Below, piece by piece: positions 49,701 to 54,676 of a stretch of 64,000 bases of DNA (position 1 is its first letter; the number at the start of each line of letters is the position of its first letter). A program made the translations under genes and the position numbers. The notes beneath the pieces are model-generated. The model was not told the DNA's origin, did no database searches, and saw only the letters and a program-made list of their open reading frames with translations. The stretch lies in NCBI RefSeq assembly GCF_029931775.1, contig NC_079325.1, forward strand, positions 37,922,673-37,986,672, written 5' to 3'. The stretch comes from Euleptes europaea (taxonomy: Eukaryota > Chordata > Lepidosauria > Squamata > Sphaerodactylidae).

Positions 49701-50416
49701 CAAAACTAGAACCCCAACAACAAGGGCATAGCCCATTTCGTGTGCATATGTGAACTAGTCTAGAGCATCTTCTTCACCTGCCCCGTATATGAAACACCCC
49801 GTGGGAAATTGTTAAAAAAATGGCTTCTTTCCAAATATCACCTATCTACACAAGCAAAACGTCAATTTTTATTAAATGATTCCGATCCGGAGGTTTACTG
49901 CAGATGTTGCCAATTTTCTAGTGGATGTGATGAAAGTTCAAAAAGCCCAAAGTTTGTAATTTCCATTTTTGGAATTTACTGGCCTGTTTTTATCTTAATG
50001 ACTGCATATTTTATGTACCTTCTGCAACAATTGTAATATTACTTATGCCATTAAAGGTTTTTCATTCATTCACCTGCTGGATTCCCCCCCCCCCCTCATT
50101 GTACTGGGTCCCACTGGCCAAACACCTCTGATGTGCCCGGCTGAGGTGCGGTTCTTGACTCCCACTCCTTCCTTACTTCTTCAAACAGTTGTTCTGTTTT
50201 CTACACCAATTTCCAGGAGCAGCCGCCGGTTCTGAGGGGCTCAGCCCCTCCCTCCTCACCCTCTCCCTCTCCCGCCACCCACTTACTGTTGTATTGGACC
50301 CCCTTTGCGAAGCGCCTCTGCAGCGCCTGGTTCATGGACTGCAGCCCGGCCGGGATGGGCTTTTCCCGCCCGGGGGCCTGGTCGGAGCCCACCAGCTTCT
50401 TCAGGGCCGAGAACAT
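4581..50416 (-). CDS. RABL6: RABL6 (Rab-like GTPase 6 / Parf), complete, 15 coding exons
   Basis: Exons (minus strand, 5' to 3'): 50416-50287, 39500-39366, 37321-37274, 34168-34116, 32176-32085, 25772-25632, 24892-24787, 19258-19155, 17368-17013, 15176-15017, 12379-12170, 11306-10958, 8750-8582, 7878-7820, 4784-4581. All introns are GT-AG, all phases agree, and the total is 2316 nt (771 residues plus stop). The protein starts [16 protein letters not shown]. It has a Ras-like domain at about residues 44-240 with P-loop GDRNTGKT (50-57) and NYRD (176-179) where most Ras proteins have NKxD. A Pro/Ser-rich and acidic low-complexity half follows, then two lysine-rich blocks and the C-terminus GGGDYEEL. 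From the family: RABL6 is an atypical GTP-binding protein of nucleus and cytoplasm reported to bind the ARF tumour suppressor; the basic tail would act as a nuclear localisation signal. It is slightly longer than human, mainly in the disordered half. CCDC183 lies upstream on the same strand, as in human. Confidence 0.97.
4785..6312. other. RABL6 intron 14, mostly unremarkable
   Basis: About 5750-6200 resembles an old L2-type LINE 3' end (gagctgcactggctac, then an AT-rich tail). The rest shows nothing I can name. Confidence 0.4.
6325..6565. repeat. Foldback Penelope-like pseudo-LTR pair with hammerhead motif
   Basis: Long inverted arms (left includes cctgacgtttcgccagcag, right its complement) with a 5' extension tgtcgaaggctttcac found only on the left. 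Exact 12-bp direct repeats atcctagtttca flank it at 6313-6324 and 6566-6577. The right arm holds UCCU, CUGACGA (6476-6482), a GCC...GGC hairpin, GAAA (6503-6506), CGUC and AGGA, the layout of a minimal hammerhead ribozyme. Assignment to Penelope-like elements is inferred from this plan. Confidence 0.6.
7386..7560 (-). repeat. CR1 LINE 3' fragment
   Basis: Contains gccatctatcccaacccc and ctgcttaatgcaggatcag, the reverse of a CR1 3' end. Divergent. Confidence 0.65.
7820..7878 (-). CDS. RABL6: RABL6 exon 14 (lysine-rich)
   Basis: A 59-nt exon coding [20 protein letters not shown], a poly-lysine block that probably acts as a nuclear localisation or nucleic-acid-binding segment. The donor is GTACCT. 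Confidence 0.93.
8582..8750 (-). CDS. RABL6: RABL6 exon 13
   Basis: A 169-nt exon coding [20 protein letters not shown] and the conserved [19 protein letters not shown]. The acceptor is CTCTCTAG and the donor GTGAAT. Confidence 0.95.
8887..9157. repeat. Foldback repeat with hammerhead motif (second family)
   Basis: Inverted arms start gaaaagagcaagagtccag and end with its complement, around a 40-60 base loop. On the plus strand: GUAU (9068-9071), CUGAAGA (9072-9078), a 6-bp hairpin GUGAGC/GCUCAU with UGUG loop (9080-9095), GAAA (9096-9099), GCUC (9100-9103) and AUAC (9104-9107) pairing with GUAU. No clear target duplication. Family assigned by analogy with the Penelope-like copies. Confidence 0.6.
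9165..10957. other. RABL6 intron 12, nothing recognised
   Basis: A 177-codon open frame on the plus strand (9805-10338) has no recognisable domain and a composition like its surroundings. I treat it as chance. Confidence 0.5.
10958..11306 (-). CDS. RABL6: RABL6 exon 12
   Basis: A 349-nt exon coding a Lys/Pro/Ser/Ala-rich disordered region that ends in the conserved block [17 protein letters not shown]. Exon and intron meet at GTG|GTAAGT. The N-terminal part diverges from human and accounts for much of the extra length. Confidence 0.95.
12170..12379 (-). CDS. RABL6: RABL6 exon 11
   Basis: A 210-nt exon containing [17 protein letters not shown] followed by acidic [11 protein letters not shown]. 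The acceptor is CATACAG and the donor GTATGA. The [12 protein letters not shown] motif matches human. Confidence 0.95.
13039..13086 (-). CDS. Candidate 48-nt RABL6 cassette exon
   Basis: Between RABL6 exons 10 and 11 the minus strand has an acceptor-like ACCCAG, an open 48-nt stretch and a strong donor CAG|GTGAGT. It would insert [16 protein letters not shown] in frame, since it starts and ends in the phases of the flanking exons. The polypyrimidine tract is weak and I recall no human counterpart. A short DIRS remnant begins 31 bases upstream of the acceptor. Confidence 0.3.
13117..13637. mobile_element. Short broken DIRS-type element (fossil)
   Basis: Inverted arms of about 110 bp (left gtgattcacgccgcttgcc, right its near complement) flank some 290 bp. 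The plus-strand middle includes [12 protein letters not shown], the YLDD box of a DIRS-type reverse transcriptase. The arm start (ttaccgtgagggtcc) resembles that of the large DIRS element at 26307. Broken; most of the coding part is absent. DIRS elements leave no target duplication and none is seen. Confidence 0.65.
15017..15176 (-). CDS. RABL6: RABL6 exon 10
   Basis: A 160-nt exon containing [20 protein letters not shown], the conserved SVEDFVP box. It ends RTDSD with a split Ser codon. The donor is GTGAGG. Confidence 0.95.
15177..17012. other. RABL6 intron 9, little recognised
   Basis: Around 16880-16945 is a SINE or LINE tail (gtgagccactttgggtc, then taaaaataaa). Nothing else can be named. 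Confidence 0.4.
17013..17368 (-). CDS. RABL6: RABL6 exon 9 (Pro/Ser-rich linker)
   Basis: A 356-nt exon coding [20 protein letters not shown], a long Pro/Ser/Ala-rich disordered stretch, then [15 protein letters not shown] and a run of prolines. The [13 protein letters not shown] box is conserved with human. The donor is GTAAGG. Confidence 0.95.
17886..18065. repeat. Two small palindromic MITEs side by side
   Basis: 17886-17970 has gtgcaatcctaagtagagtt with an inverted gaagggtgtaact counterpart. 17977-18065 begins gcaatcctaaatacac and ends ctgcttaggattgc. Both have caatccta/taggattg ends, as in non-autonomous DNA transposons. Confidence 0.5.
18066..19154. other. RABL6 intron 8, remainder
   Basis: No exon or named repeat apart from a short (ca)n run near 18223. 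Confidence 0.5.
19155..19258 (-). CDS. RABL6: RABL6 exon 8
   Basis: A 104-nt exon coding [19 protein letters not shown] and on to EDQNYE, a helical segment nearly identical to human. The donor GTATGT is strong. The Ile codon is completed in exon 9. Confidence 0.96.
20615..20835 (+). repeat. Squamate tRNA-derived SINE
   Basis: tRNA-like head gggctgtggctcagtggtag with box B ggttcaatcc, body cctgagaccctggagagccg, end gcagcttcatgtgttcatg-like. This family recurs through the window. Confidence 0.85.
20838..21045 (+). repeat. Squamate tRNA-derived SINE, head-truncated
   Basis: Same family as the copy just upstream but lacking the first part of the tRNA-like head. It carries gggtcccaggttcaatccc and the whole body. 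Confidence 0.8.
22415..22540 (-). repeat. tRNA-derived SINE head fragment
   Basis: Reads, in reverse, a tRNA-like head with tagtacagtagagtgcacc and a box B like gggttcaagtctcccc. It abuts a CR1 end. Confidence 0.5.
22541..23085 (+). repeat. CR1 LINE 3' end
   Basis: Carries the end of CR1 ORF2 (cagtggaacaggcttcctc, ggaggtttttaagcagaggt) and the CR1 3' UTR ending ttccaactctatgattctatg. A (gt)n and poly-G stretch interrupts it near 22981-23002. Confidence 0.9.
23820..24095. repeat. Foldback repeat of unknown family
   Basis: Left arm cctgaaagcctaccttaatg... is the near complement of the right arm ...atcaggtaggctttcagg. An inner pair is ggtgaggggtggtgcttgct with agcaagctccacccctcac. No target duplication is clear. 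Confidence 0.5.
24787..24892 (-). CDS. RABL6: RABL6 exon 7
   Basis: A 106-nt exon coding [19 protein letters not shown] through FLQLQ, the end of the GTPase fold. The ESSMKN stretch corresponds to the G5 region. The donor is GTAAGA. Confidence 0.96.
25632..25772 (-). CDS. RABL6: RABL6 exon 6 (altered G4 motif)
   Basis: A 141-nt exon containing [21 protein letters not shown] takes the place of the guanine-specificity motif NKxD, as in mammalian RABL6. The donor is GTGAGA. Confidence 0.96.
26720..27489 (-). pseudogene. DIRS tyrosine recombinase remnant (fossil)
   Basis: Carries the tyrosine-recombinase signature: an early RVSELRAL arginine box, [10 protein letters not shown] (HxxR) and TFIKHYK with the nucleophile tyrosine. 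This domain separates DIRS from ordinary LTR elements, which use DDE integrases. Broken. Confidence 0.8.
27751..30297 (-). repeat. Three tandem 849-bp units inside the DIRS gag-like region
   Basis: Units run 27751-28599, 28600-29448 and 29449-30297, each starting tgccagattgtacattttc and ending ttactggttacttgcgg. They differ at few positions. Each unit is 849 bases, a multiple of three. The minus-strand content is Ser/Glu/Ala-rich (for example [20 protein letters not shown]). Confidence 0.85.
31510..31762 (-). repeat. tRNA-derived SINE (tRNA head, ttgtggggaggggaa body)
   Basis: In reverse it reads gccagtgtggtgtagtggtt, then box B-like gggtttaaatcccc and body caaggtgtctgttgtgggga. Full length. 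Confidence 0.85.
32085..32176 (-). CDS. RABL6: RABL6 exon 5
   Basis: A 92-nt exon beginning [18 protein letters not shown] and ending FDITKQ. It forms the core beta-strand of the GTPase domain. The donor is GTAAGC, and the Trp codon is split to exon 6 across the DIRS-bearing intron. Confidence 0.96.
32177..34115. other. RABL6 intron 4, nothing recognised
   Basis: No exon or named repeat can be supported here. Confidence 0.5.
34116..34168 (-). CDS. RABL6: RABL6 exon 4
   Basis: A 53-nt exon coding [18 protein letters not shown], a charged insert typical of RABL6. The acceptor is TCAATAG and the donor GTGAG. Confidence 0.95.
34440..34660 (+). repeat. Squamate tRNA-derived SINE
   Basis: Full copy with ggggctgtggctcagtggta head and gaccctggagagccactgcc body. 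It lies in RABL6 intron 3. Confidence 0.85.
34661..36440. other. RABL6 intron 3, remainder
   Basis: No exon or named repeat seen. Confidence 0.5.
36440..36745 (+). repeat. CR1-like (L3-type) LINE 3' end
   Basis: Ends acctggttggacttgatggac, cttggtctgatccagcatgg and ctttcttatg. The same 3' end recurs at 58990-59106. Confidence 0.65.
37274..37321 (-). CDS. RABL6: RABL6 exon 3
   Basis: A 48-nt exon coding [15 protein letters not shown], the beta-strand and WD motif region equivalent to the G3 part of the GTPase fold. The acceptor is TTGCAG and the donor GTGAGG. Confidence 0.96.
37414..38799 (+). mobile_element. 5'-truncated LINE with YADD reverse-transcriptase box
   Basis: A perfect 13-bp duplication aacgcaactccta flanks it (37401-37413 and 38800-38812). 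The plus strand codes [15 protein letters not shown], the reverse-transcriptase active site, then [15 protein letters not shown] of the thumb, and further C-terminal sequence. It ends in caataaaggtcttgaattga, a TTGAA-type tail rather than poly(A). The clade is uncertain; I have seen similar lizard elements classed near R4. The reading frame breaks at least twice, so it is inactive. It lies antisense in RABL6 intron 2. Confidence 0.85.
39366..39500 (-). CDS. RABL6: RABL6 exon 2 (P-loop)
   Basis: Codes for [17 protein letters not shown] onward, carrying the G1/P-loop, then the stretch [19 protein letters not shown]. The acceptor is CACCTAG and the donor GTAAG. The initial Met codon of this segment is split with exon 1. 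Confidence 0.97.
39729..40026. repeat. Foldback Penelope-like pseudo-LTR pair with hammerhead motif
   Basis: Nearly perfect inverted arms of about 100 bp (gttcttgtgggttatccggg left, complement right) around a gagacact-rich loop, with a left-only extension of about 29 bases (gtcgaaggctttcac...). A 13-bp duplication cagtca[a/g]catttt flanks it. The right arm holds UCCU (39935-39938), CUGAAGA (39939-39945), GCC...GGC hairpin, GAAA (39966-39969), CGUC (39970-39973) and AGGA (39974-39977). The left arm carries the same on the other strand. Same family as 6325-6565. Confidence 0.65.
40588..40838 (-). repeat. tRNA-derived SINE
   Basis: Same family as 31510-31762. In reverse it has gccagcttagcatagtggtt and caaggtgcttgttgtgggga. 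Confidence 0.8.
41003..41207 (-). repeat. Squamate tRNA-derived SINE
   Basis: Full body in reverse (catgaagctgccttgtactg start, box B cccaggttcaatccctgg). Same family as 20615. Confidence 0.85.
41210..41620 (+). repeat. Old L2-type LINE 3' region
   Basis: Contains gaaggaactccaaagacaag and agaccctgtctgttgtgggc, then an AT-rich tail with gtgagctgctttgagc. Divergent, so the family call is tentative. Confidence 0.4.
41671..41972 (-). repeat. Sauria SINE
   Basis: In reverse it reads agccccgtggcgcagagtgg, gagttcgatccaacgg and gacccggtgcttgcacgggg, head and tail of the squamate-specific Sauria SINE. Confidence 0.9.
42090..42440 (+). repeat. L2-type LINE 3' end
   Basis: Contains gcagctccaaccctctggaat and a tail with gcattattaggatttttgta. 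Typical of degenerate L2 3' ends in squamates. Confidence 0.4.
43486..43782 (-). repeat. tRNA-derived SINE
   Basis: Same family as 31510, reading agtgtggtgtagtggttaag in reverse, with an apparent duplication of its acceptor-side segment. Confidence 0.8.
43897..44058. repeat. 162-bp palindromic MITE
   Basis: Ends ggtgctatttacac and gtgtaaatagcacc are exact complements, and the repeat folds back over most of its length (aaataatgcactttcaatcc). Same family as the element at 50808-51696. Confidence 0.75.
44059..45544. other. RABL6 intron 1, part
   Basis: A SINE head remnant is possible near 44130-44190. Otherwise nothing recognised. Confidence 0.4.
45545..45838 (-). repeat. tRNA-derived SINE
   Basis: Same family and layout as 43486-43782. 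Confidence 0.8.
45850..46120 (-). repeat. Old L2-type LINE fragment
   Basis: Contains, in reverse, ggagttgagaacggctgctt-like and ctggtgagaaccgaggggag. Divergent. Confidence 0.35.
46121..49480. other. RABL6 intron 1, part
   Basis: Contains degenerate tRNA-SINE pieces (46690-46745, 47800-47985, 49300-49480). No exon or other named element. Confidence 0.4.
49488..50080 (+). repeat. SINE head remnant followed by LINE 3' end
   Basis: A short tRNA-SINE head (gtgtggagtagtggttaggg) precedes AT-rich LINE sequence ending atgccattaaaggtttttca and ttcattca. That tail matches the LINE ending at 38799 (atgccaataaaggtcttgaa). Confidence 0.6.
50287..50416 (-). CDS. RABL6: RABL6 exon 1 (start codon)
   Basis: Codes for residues 1-43 plus one base, from [10 protein letters not shown] to GVQYN. 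The donor is GTAAGT. The ATG lies inside a CpG-rich island and the peptide is nearly identical to human RABL6, which fixes this start. Confidence 0.97.
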
Positions 50417-50538
50417 CCTTGCTGGCCGTTACTGGGGAGGAGGAAAGGGAAGGCGGCGGCTGCCACTGCTTCCGCGGCCCAGCCTGACTCCGAGGGCGGG
50501 GGGTGGGGAAGCAGGGCAGCTGGGCGTCCGGGGGGGGG

Positions 50539-50610
50539 TTACATGCCCGACCGCAGGGGGACGCGCTCTCCACCAGCTGTCGACGCCGCCGCTGCCTCCC
50601 CGGCCGCCAT
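50539..50610 (-). other. Possible upstream open reading frame in RABL6 leader
   Basis: The ATG of the YY1-like motif opens a 23-codon frame, starting MAAGEAAAASTAGG and ending at TAA, 120 bases before the RABL6 start. It would matter only if transcription starts upstream of 50610. Confidence 0.3.
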
Positions 50611-50615
50611 CTTGG
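50602..50615 (-). promoter_or_regulatory. YY1-type site near the RABL6 transcription start
   Basis: The minus strand reads CCAAGATGGCGGC, the consensus YY1 site, in the RABL6 sense direction about 190 bases upstream of the start codon. Such sites commonly lie just downstream of CpG-island start sites. If transcribed, its ATG opens a short upstream reading frame. Confidence 0.55.
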
Positions 50616-50807
50616 CTCAGCCTCTTTCAATCTCTAAGTAACCAAAAGAAGGGGTGGGGGCACGGGAGCATAAGGAGGCTCGGCGACGGCAGCTCGCGAG
50701 GGACACGCGGAAAGGAACAGAACAGCCATACTGCTTCGACTTCAGGCTAAGGGACGCCGCGAGGGACATGATTAGTGGAAGAAACGCGATCTACTTTATG
50801 GACTCTC

Positions 50808-51696
50808 AGGGCACTTTCACCCAGCCCAAATAATGCACTTTCAATGCACTTTGAAGGTGGATTTTTACAGGGCACGATCCACTTGCAAACGATCGTTAAG
50901 GTGGACTGAAAGTGGATTGAAAGTGCGTTATCTGGCAAAATCATATGCTTCAATGTCACCAAACTGTTGGAAATGCAATAAAGAAATAGGATCTTTTCAT
51001 CATATGTGGTGGACTTGTGAAAAAGCTAAGAAATTTTGGGAGATGGTATATAATGAAATAAGGTTGATTTTACAACAACATATCCCTAAAACACCTGAAA
51101 TGATGCTATTAAGTATGATACCGGATATCATTCTTACTCACAGAACTTTTTTGATTTATGCCACCACGGCTGCACGATTGATATATGCAGCTAAATGGAA
51201 GACAGTTGAGATACCAGACAAAAAAGACTGGATAAAAAAAGATGCTGGAACTGACCGAGATGGCGAAGCTTACAGCTTTGATAAACCAGAATGATAATGC
51301 ACAATTTTGGGGGGAATGGGAGGCTTGGAGAACTTACTGCGAAAATCATTTTTTAACGGGACCATTTAAAGGATACTCTTTGATCGAATCCCTTATTTAC
51401 ATTTTGTATTAATTTTTTATATTAGGTATCGGTTTAATAATGTTGGATACGATAAGAACAGGTTAATTAAAATAATATTGGGATTAGCTCCGTTAGCAAA
51501 AGTTTATACAATTTATTTTTAGAGGGGAGAGGGGGAAGTCACTTTATTGTTAAATTAGAGATATTACTTGGTTTTTTTTTCTTTTTATTATTACTGTTAT
51601 ATTGTTTCTGTTGATATACTAAATGAAGAAAAATAAAAAAAAATTATTAAAAAAAGAAAGAAAGAAAGTGCGTTATCTGGGCTTTGTGAGTGCCCT
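50808..51696. repeat. Palindromic MITE split by an L1
   Basis: Outer ends agggcactttcac and gtgagtgccct with internal aaataatgcactttcaatgc show the same family as 43897-44058. It is interrupted at 50936-51663 by an L1 end. Confidence 0.75.
50936..51663 (+). mobile_element. 5'-truncated L1 LINE
   Basis: Codes the C-terminal zinc-knuckle-like region of L1 ORF2 (NCWKCNKEIGSFHHMWWTCE), then 3' UTR and an A-rich tail. A 17-bp target duplication gaaagtgcgttatctgg lies at 50919-50935 and 51664-51680, inside the MITE. Confidence 0.88.
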
Positions 51697-51978
51697 CGGG
51701 AAGGGGGGGGCTCACGGGGGCAGAAACACTTCGCCCTATCGCTCTGACCGGGCCGCCGACATCGCGGCTTGATCTCGTTTCCATAACAACCAGGCCAACG
51801 CGACGGGACTGAAACTGATACGGGGGCCTGGGAGGGACGCAAATGTACAAACGCGCTTCCCCCTCACGTTTTTCCCCTTTTAAACGAACAGTAGCGGCGC
51901 TTCGATCCAACAGTGGGAAGTGCTGAGAGTCAAGTCTGCTGAGGGGTTAGATTCCCCCCCCCCTCCTAGATAGATGCT

Positions 51979-52885
51979 AGGGTGGCCAGGTCCCCCTTCG
52001 CCACCGGTTTTTGGGGCGGGGTTTGGGGGAGGGACTTCAGTGCCATAGATTCCAATGGCCAAAGCATCTATTTTCTCCAGGGGAACTGATCTCTTATCAG
52101 CTGGAGATCAGTTGTAATAGCAGGAGATCTCCAGCTAGTACCTGGAGGTTAGGAAAACAGTATAGGAGCGAAAAACATTTACAAACCAGGTGCAATTTTT
52201 ATATAAGCTACTGAGATTCCTATAAACATCCAATGTACAAACACAAGTAACCACACTATAACCAACACATAGTATGTGCAAAATATACAATAAAGGAGCA
52301 AAAATTCTTTCAAAGGTCTCAGCAGAGTACCAAGAATGTATAAGTTCAAGTTCAATTTTCAGATGAATAAGAAGCCACAATCTTCAATAGGATCATGCTG
52401 CATGATGTGAAGTACCTTTTGGACGTCTTATAGTAACCTGATTTATACTTACCCTATGTGGGATATGAAAATGATTGTGTATGACTATACACTCTTTAGA
52501 AGCAATTTTCTGAAGGACTGAAGAACGATTCTACACTATTGTGAATTTGAAACGGCCGTATCCTATTGAAGATTGTGGCTTCTTATTCATCTGAAAATTG
52601 AACTTGAACTTATACATACTTGGTACTTTGTACTTTGGTACTTATACATACTTGATACCTTTGGAAATATTTTTGCTCCTTTATTGTATATTTTGTACAT
52701 ACTATGTGTTGGTTATAGTGTGGTTACTTGTGTTTGTACATTGTATGTTTATAGGAATCTCAGTAGCTTATATAAAAATTGCACCTTGTTTGTAAATGTT
52801 TTTCACTCCTATACTGTTTTCCTAACCTTTGGTATTAGTATAGAGGTGCCTGTTTCTCCCCCACTACCTGGAGGTTGGCAACCCT
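51979..52885. repeat. agggttgcc-type MITE interrupted by a foldback element
   Basis: Left part 51979-52150 and right part 52865-52885 belong to the MITE family seen at 53089, 57745 and 60302. A 9-bp duplication atagatgct flanks it (51970-51978 and 52887-52895). Confidence 0.75.
52151..52864. repeat. Foldback Penelope-like element with hammerhead motif (third family)
   Basis: Inverted arms of about 240-260 bp (52151-52392 and 52561-52823), a 168-base spacer, and a right-only extension of about 41 bases. A 12-bp duplication tacctggaggtt flanks it. In the spacer: outer stem GAAG (52499-52502), AGGA (52514-52517), CUGAAGA (52518-52524), an imperfect hairpin, GAAA (52549-52552), CGGCCGUA (52553-52560), then UCCU (52561-52564), AUUG and CUUC closing stem I. 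The right arm starts at the predicted cleavage site. Confidence 0.65.
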
Positions 52886-53088
52886 AATAGATGCTCTGTG
52901 AGAAGTTTTGATAACTCAGCAACAAGGGAAGAACACTGCACATGCTCAAACGCACCTTTTATGGGTGAAGCTCACAGTGCCTTGGCTCCGGCTTCTCCGT
53001 CATCTCAAGACTGTCATCGTCATCCCCTTCATTCATAGCCCACCTAGCTCACCTGAGTTTAGCAACATTTCTAAATAAACTCCTGTGT

Positions 53089-53285
53089 AGGGTTGCCAAC
53101 CTCCAGGCGTTACAACTGATTTCCAGTCCAGACATAGAGGTCAGTTCCCCCTGAAGAAAACAGCACTTTTGAAGGGAAGACTCTATGGTAATATACCCCA
53201 CTGAAGTCCCCCTCCCCAAACCCTGCCCTCTTCAGGCTTTGCCCTCAAATCTCCAGGAATTTCCCAACCCAGAGTTGGCAACTGT
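53089..53285. repeat. agggttgcc-type MITE
   Basis: Starts agggttgccaacctcc and ends gagttggcaactgt, flanked by actcctgtgt / actactgtgt (10 bp, one mismatch). Confidence 0.75.
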
Positions 53286-53345
53286 ACTACTGTGTTATCA
53301 CATTTTTATCCCGTTCATCCGAGGGATTCAGAGCAGCATGAACAA

Positions 53346-53555
53346 AGTTGCCAGCTCAGGGTAGGGAAATTTCTGGAAATTTGGGGGTGGAGCCTAAGGA
53401 GGGCGGGGTTTGGGGGAGGGATTCAGCTGGGTATAATACCGTAGAGTCCACCACCACCCCAAAGCAGCCATTTCCTCCAGGACTGGAGAACGTGTCTGTT
53501 ACCTGGAGATCAGTTGTAATTTGAGGGGATCTCCAGGCTCCCCCTGGAGGTTGGC
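53346..53555. repeat. agggttgcc-type MITE, divergent copy
   Basis: Reverse orientation to 53089 (gaaatttctggaaatttggg, ctggagatcagttgtaattt) and ends ggaggttggcaaccct. No clean duplication. Confidence 0.65.
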
Positions 53556-53559
53556 AACC

Positions 53560-54496
53560 CTTACAAGCATGGCTCTCCCTTTCTCCATTCCATCCTCACA
53601 GAAACCCCATCCAGAAGGCATTGGCTGAAGGAGTGCGCAAGTAACTTCTTTATTTAATGATACTGCTCATTTAGCCTACAGGCCTTGAGCAATGTAACAC
53701 TAGATTCAATAAAAATAAATAATTTAAATAGCCAACCAGTCACCGCGCTTGAGGTCTTTCAAATTTGATTACGTGAGCAAAAAAAATTGGCTACGGTCAA
53801 TGTAACTCCTAAATACATACATGCCAAGAGTTTCTTAACCTTATCTGGTCTTGACAGCCCCTCGTTATTGCACAAGAGGAGTAATCCACAAATCAATAAC
53901 ACTTCAAAAAGTACCACATTCCAGTAAGCAATTCTCCAAAGTTTCAATTTGTCCAGAAGGTCACAGTCTTATCAGAATATGCAGTCCTTTGCATTTGACC
54001 TTGCATTCCTTGAGAAGGGATAGAGTTTATTCTTGCAAGCATACATGCTCTCCTATATCAAGAACAGTTACAAAATCTAAATATGGTAAGAGCACCTTTG
54101 GGTAAGACAATCCTAAGTGTAAAGGGGAGCATACCCCACAGGATGTCTTTGTGGTGCTGATAAAGTCTAAGCTATACAGATGTTTATTCACTGCAGAGCT
54201 TGCTGCTGATCTTCCCAATATCCTGACTGAAAAACCAGAAATATTACGCAAGGCTGTACCCATAAACTGCCAGGTCCCACCCTGCCTCTGCCCTGACTCA
54301 TCACATCTTGCTTTAGATCCATCTAACCTGCCTCCACCCCTAGCATTTTATATTTTGTTAAAAACCAAATGCTGGATGTCAGGTTGCTCCTTCTTCTATC
54401 CCCTGCCCTTCCTCAGATTAGTAGCCCATGAGGTATTACTGGAAATCTTCTCCTCAAAAGAGAGAAAGCTACGCAATACCAGGAACAAATAAATTC
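53560..54496. other. Spacer between the RABL6 promoter and CCDC183
   Basis: No exon or clear repeat. The open frames here are unremarkable. Confidence 0.5.
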
Positions 54497-54502
54497 TTTA
54501 TT
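54497..54502 (-). terminator. CCDC183: CCDC183 poly(A) signal
   Basis: AATAAA on the minus strand begins about 40 bases after the CCDC183 stop codon, so the 3' UTR is very short. It leaves about 3.7 kb of repeat-rich spacer before the RABL6 promoter. Confidence 0.75.
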
Positions 54503-54542
54503 AACCAGAAGGAAGGCATTTGAGGAGCTGAGGGAAGAACCA

Positions 54543-54676
54543 CTATTTTTTATTGGGTCCTCTCTGCTTTTTCTTAGTGACCTTAGTCTTGTCTTCAATG
54601 AGTTTTAAGCCTTGCTTCTTGATCTCATCCCGGTTGGGCACAACACTGTGGTCAATGTCAGCAAAGTTGAAGACCT
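54543..54676 (-). CDS. CCDC183: CCDC183 last exon
   Basis: Codes EVFNFADIDHSVVPNRDEIK and a lysine-rich end TKKKQRGPNKK, then TAG at 54545-54543. A CAGAG acceptor could give two starts; the phase of the previous exon requires 54676. Confidence 0.93.

Larger units (their letters stand above)
50200..50780 (-). promoter_or_regulatory. RABL6: RABL6 promoter / CpG island
   Basis: The stretch is dense in CpG and runs of G and C, unlike the AT-richer introns around it, and it covers the RABL6 start codon. This is the usual CpG-island promoter of a broadly expressed vertebrate gene. No TATA box is evident. The transcription start cannot be placed from sequence alone. Confidence 0.7.

Noticed and set aside
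50189-50750. Overlapping plus-strand open frames over the RABL6 promoter
   Set aside because: CpG-island DNA lacks stop codons by composition; these frames run antisense to exon 1.
54497-54502. Alternative reading of AATAAA as part of a CCDC183-RABL6 read-through unit
   Set aside because: A CpG-island promoter precedes RABL6, so two separate genes are the simpler view.
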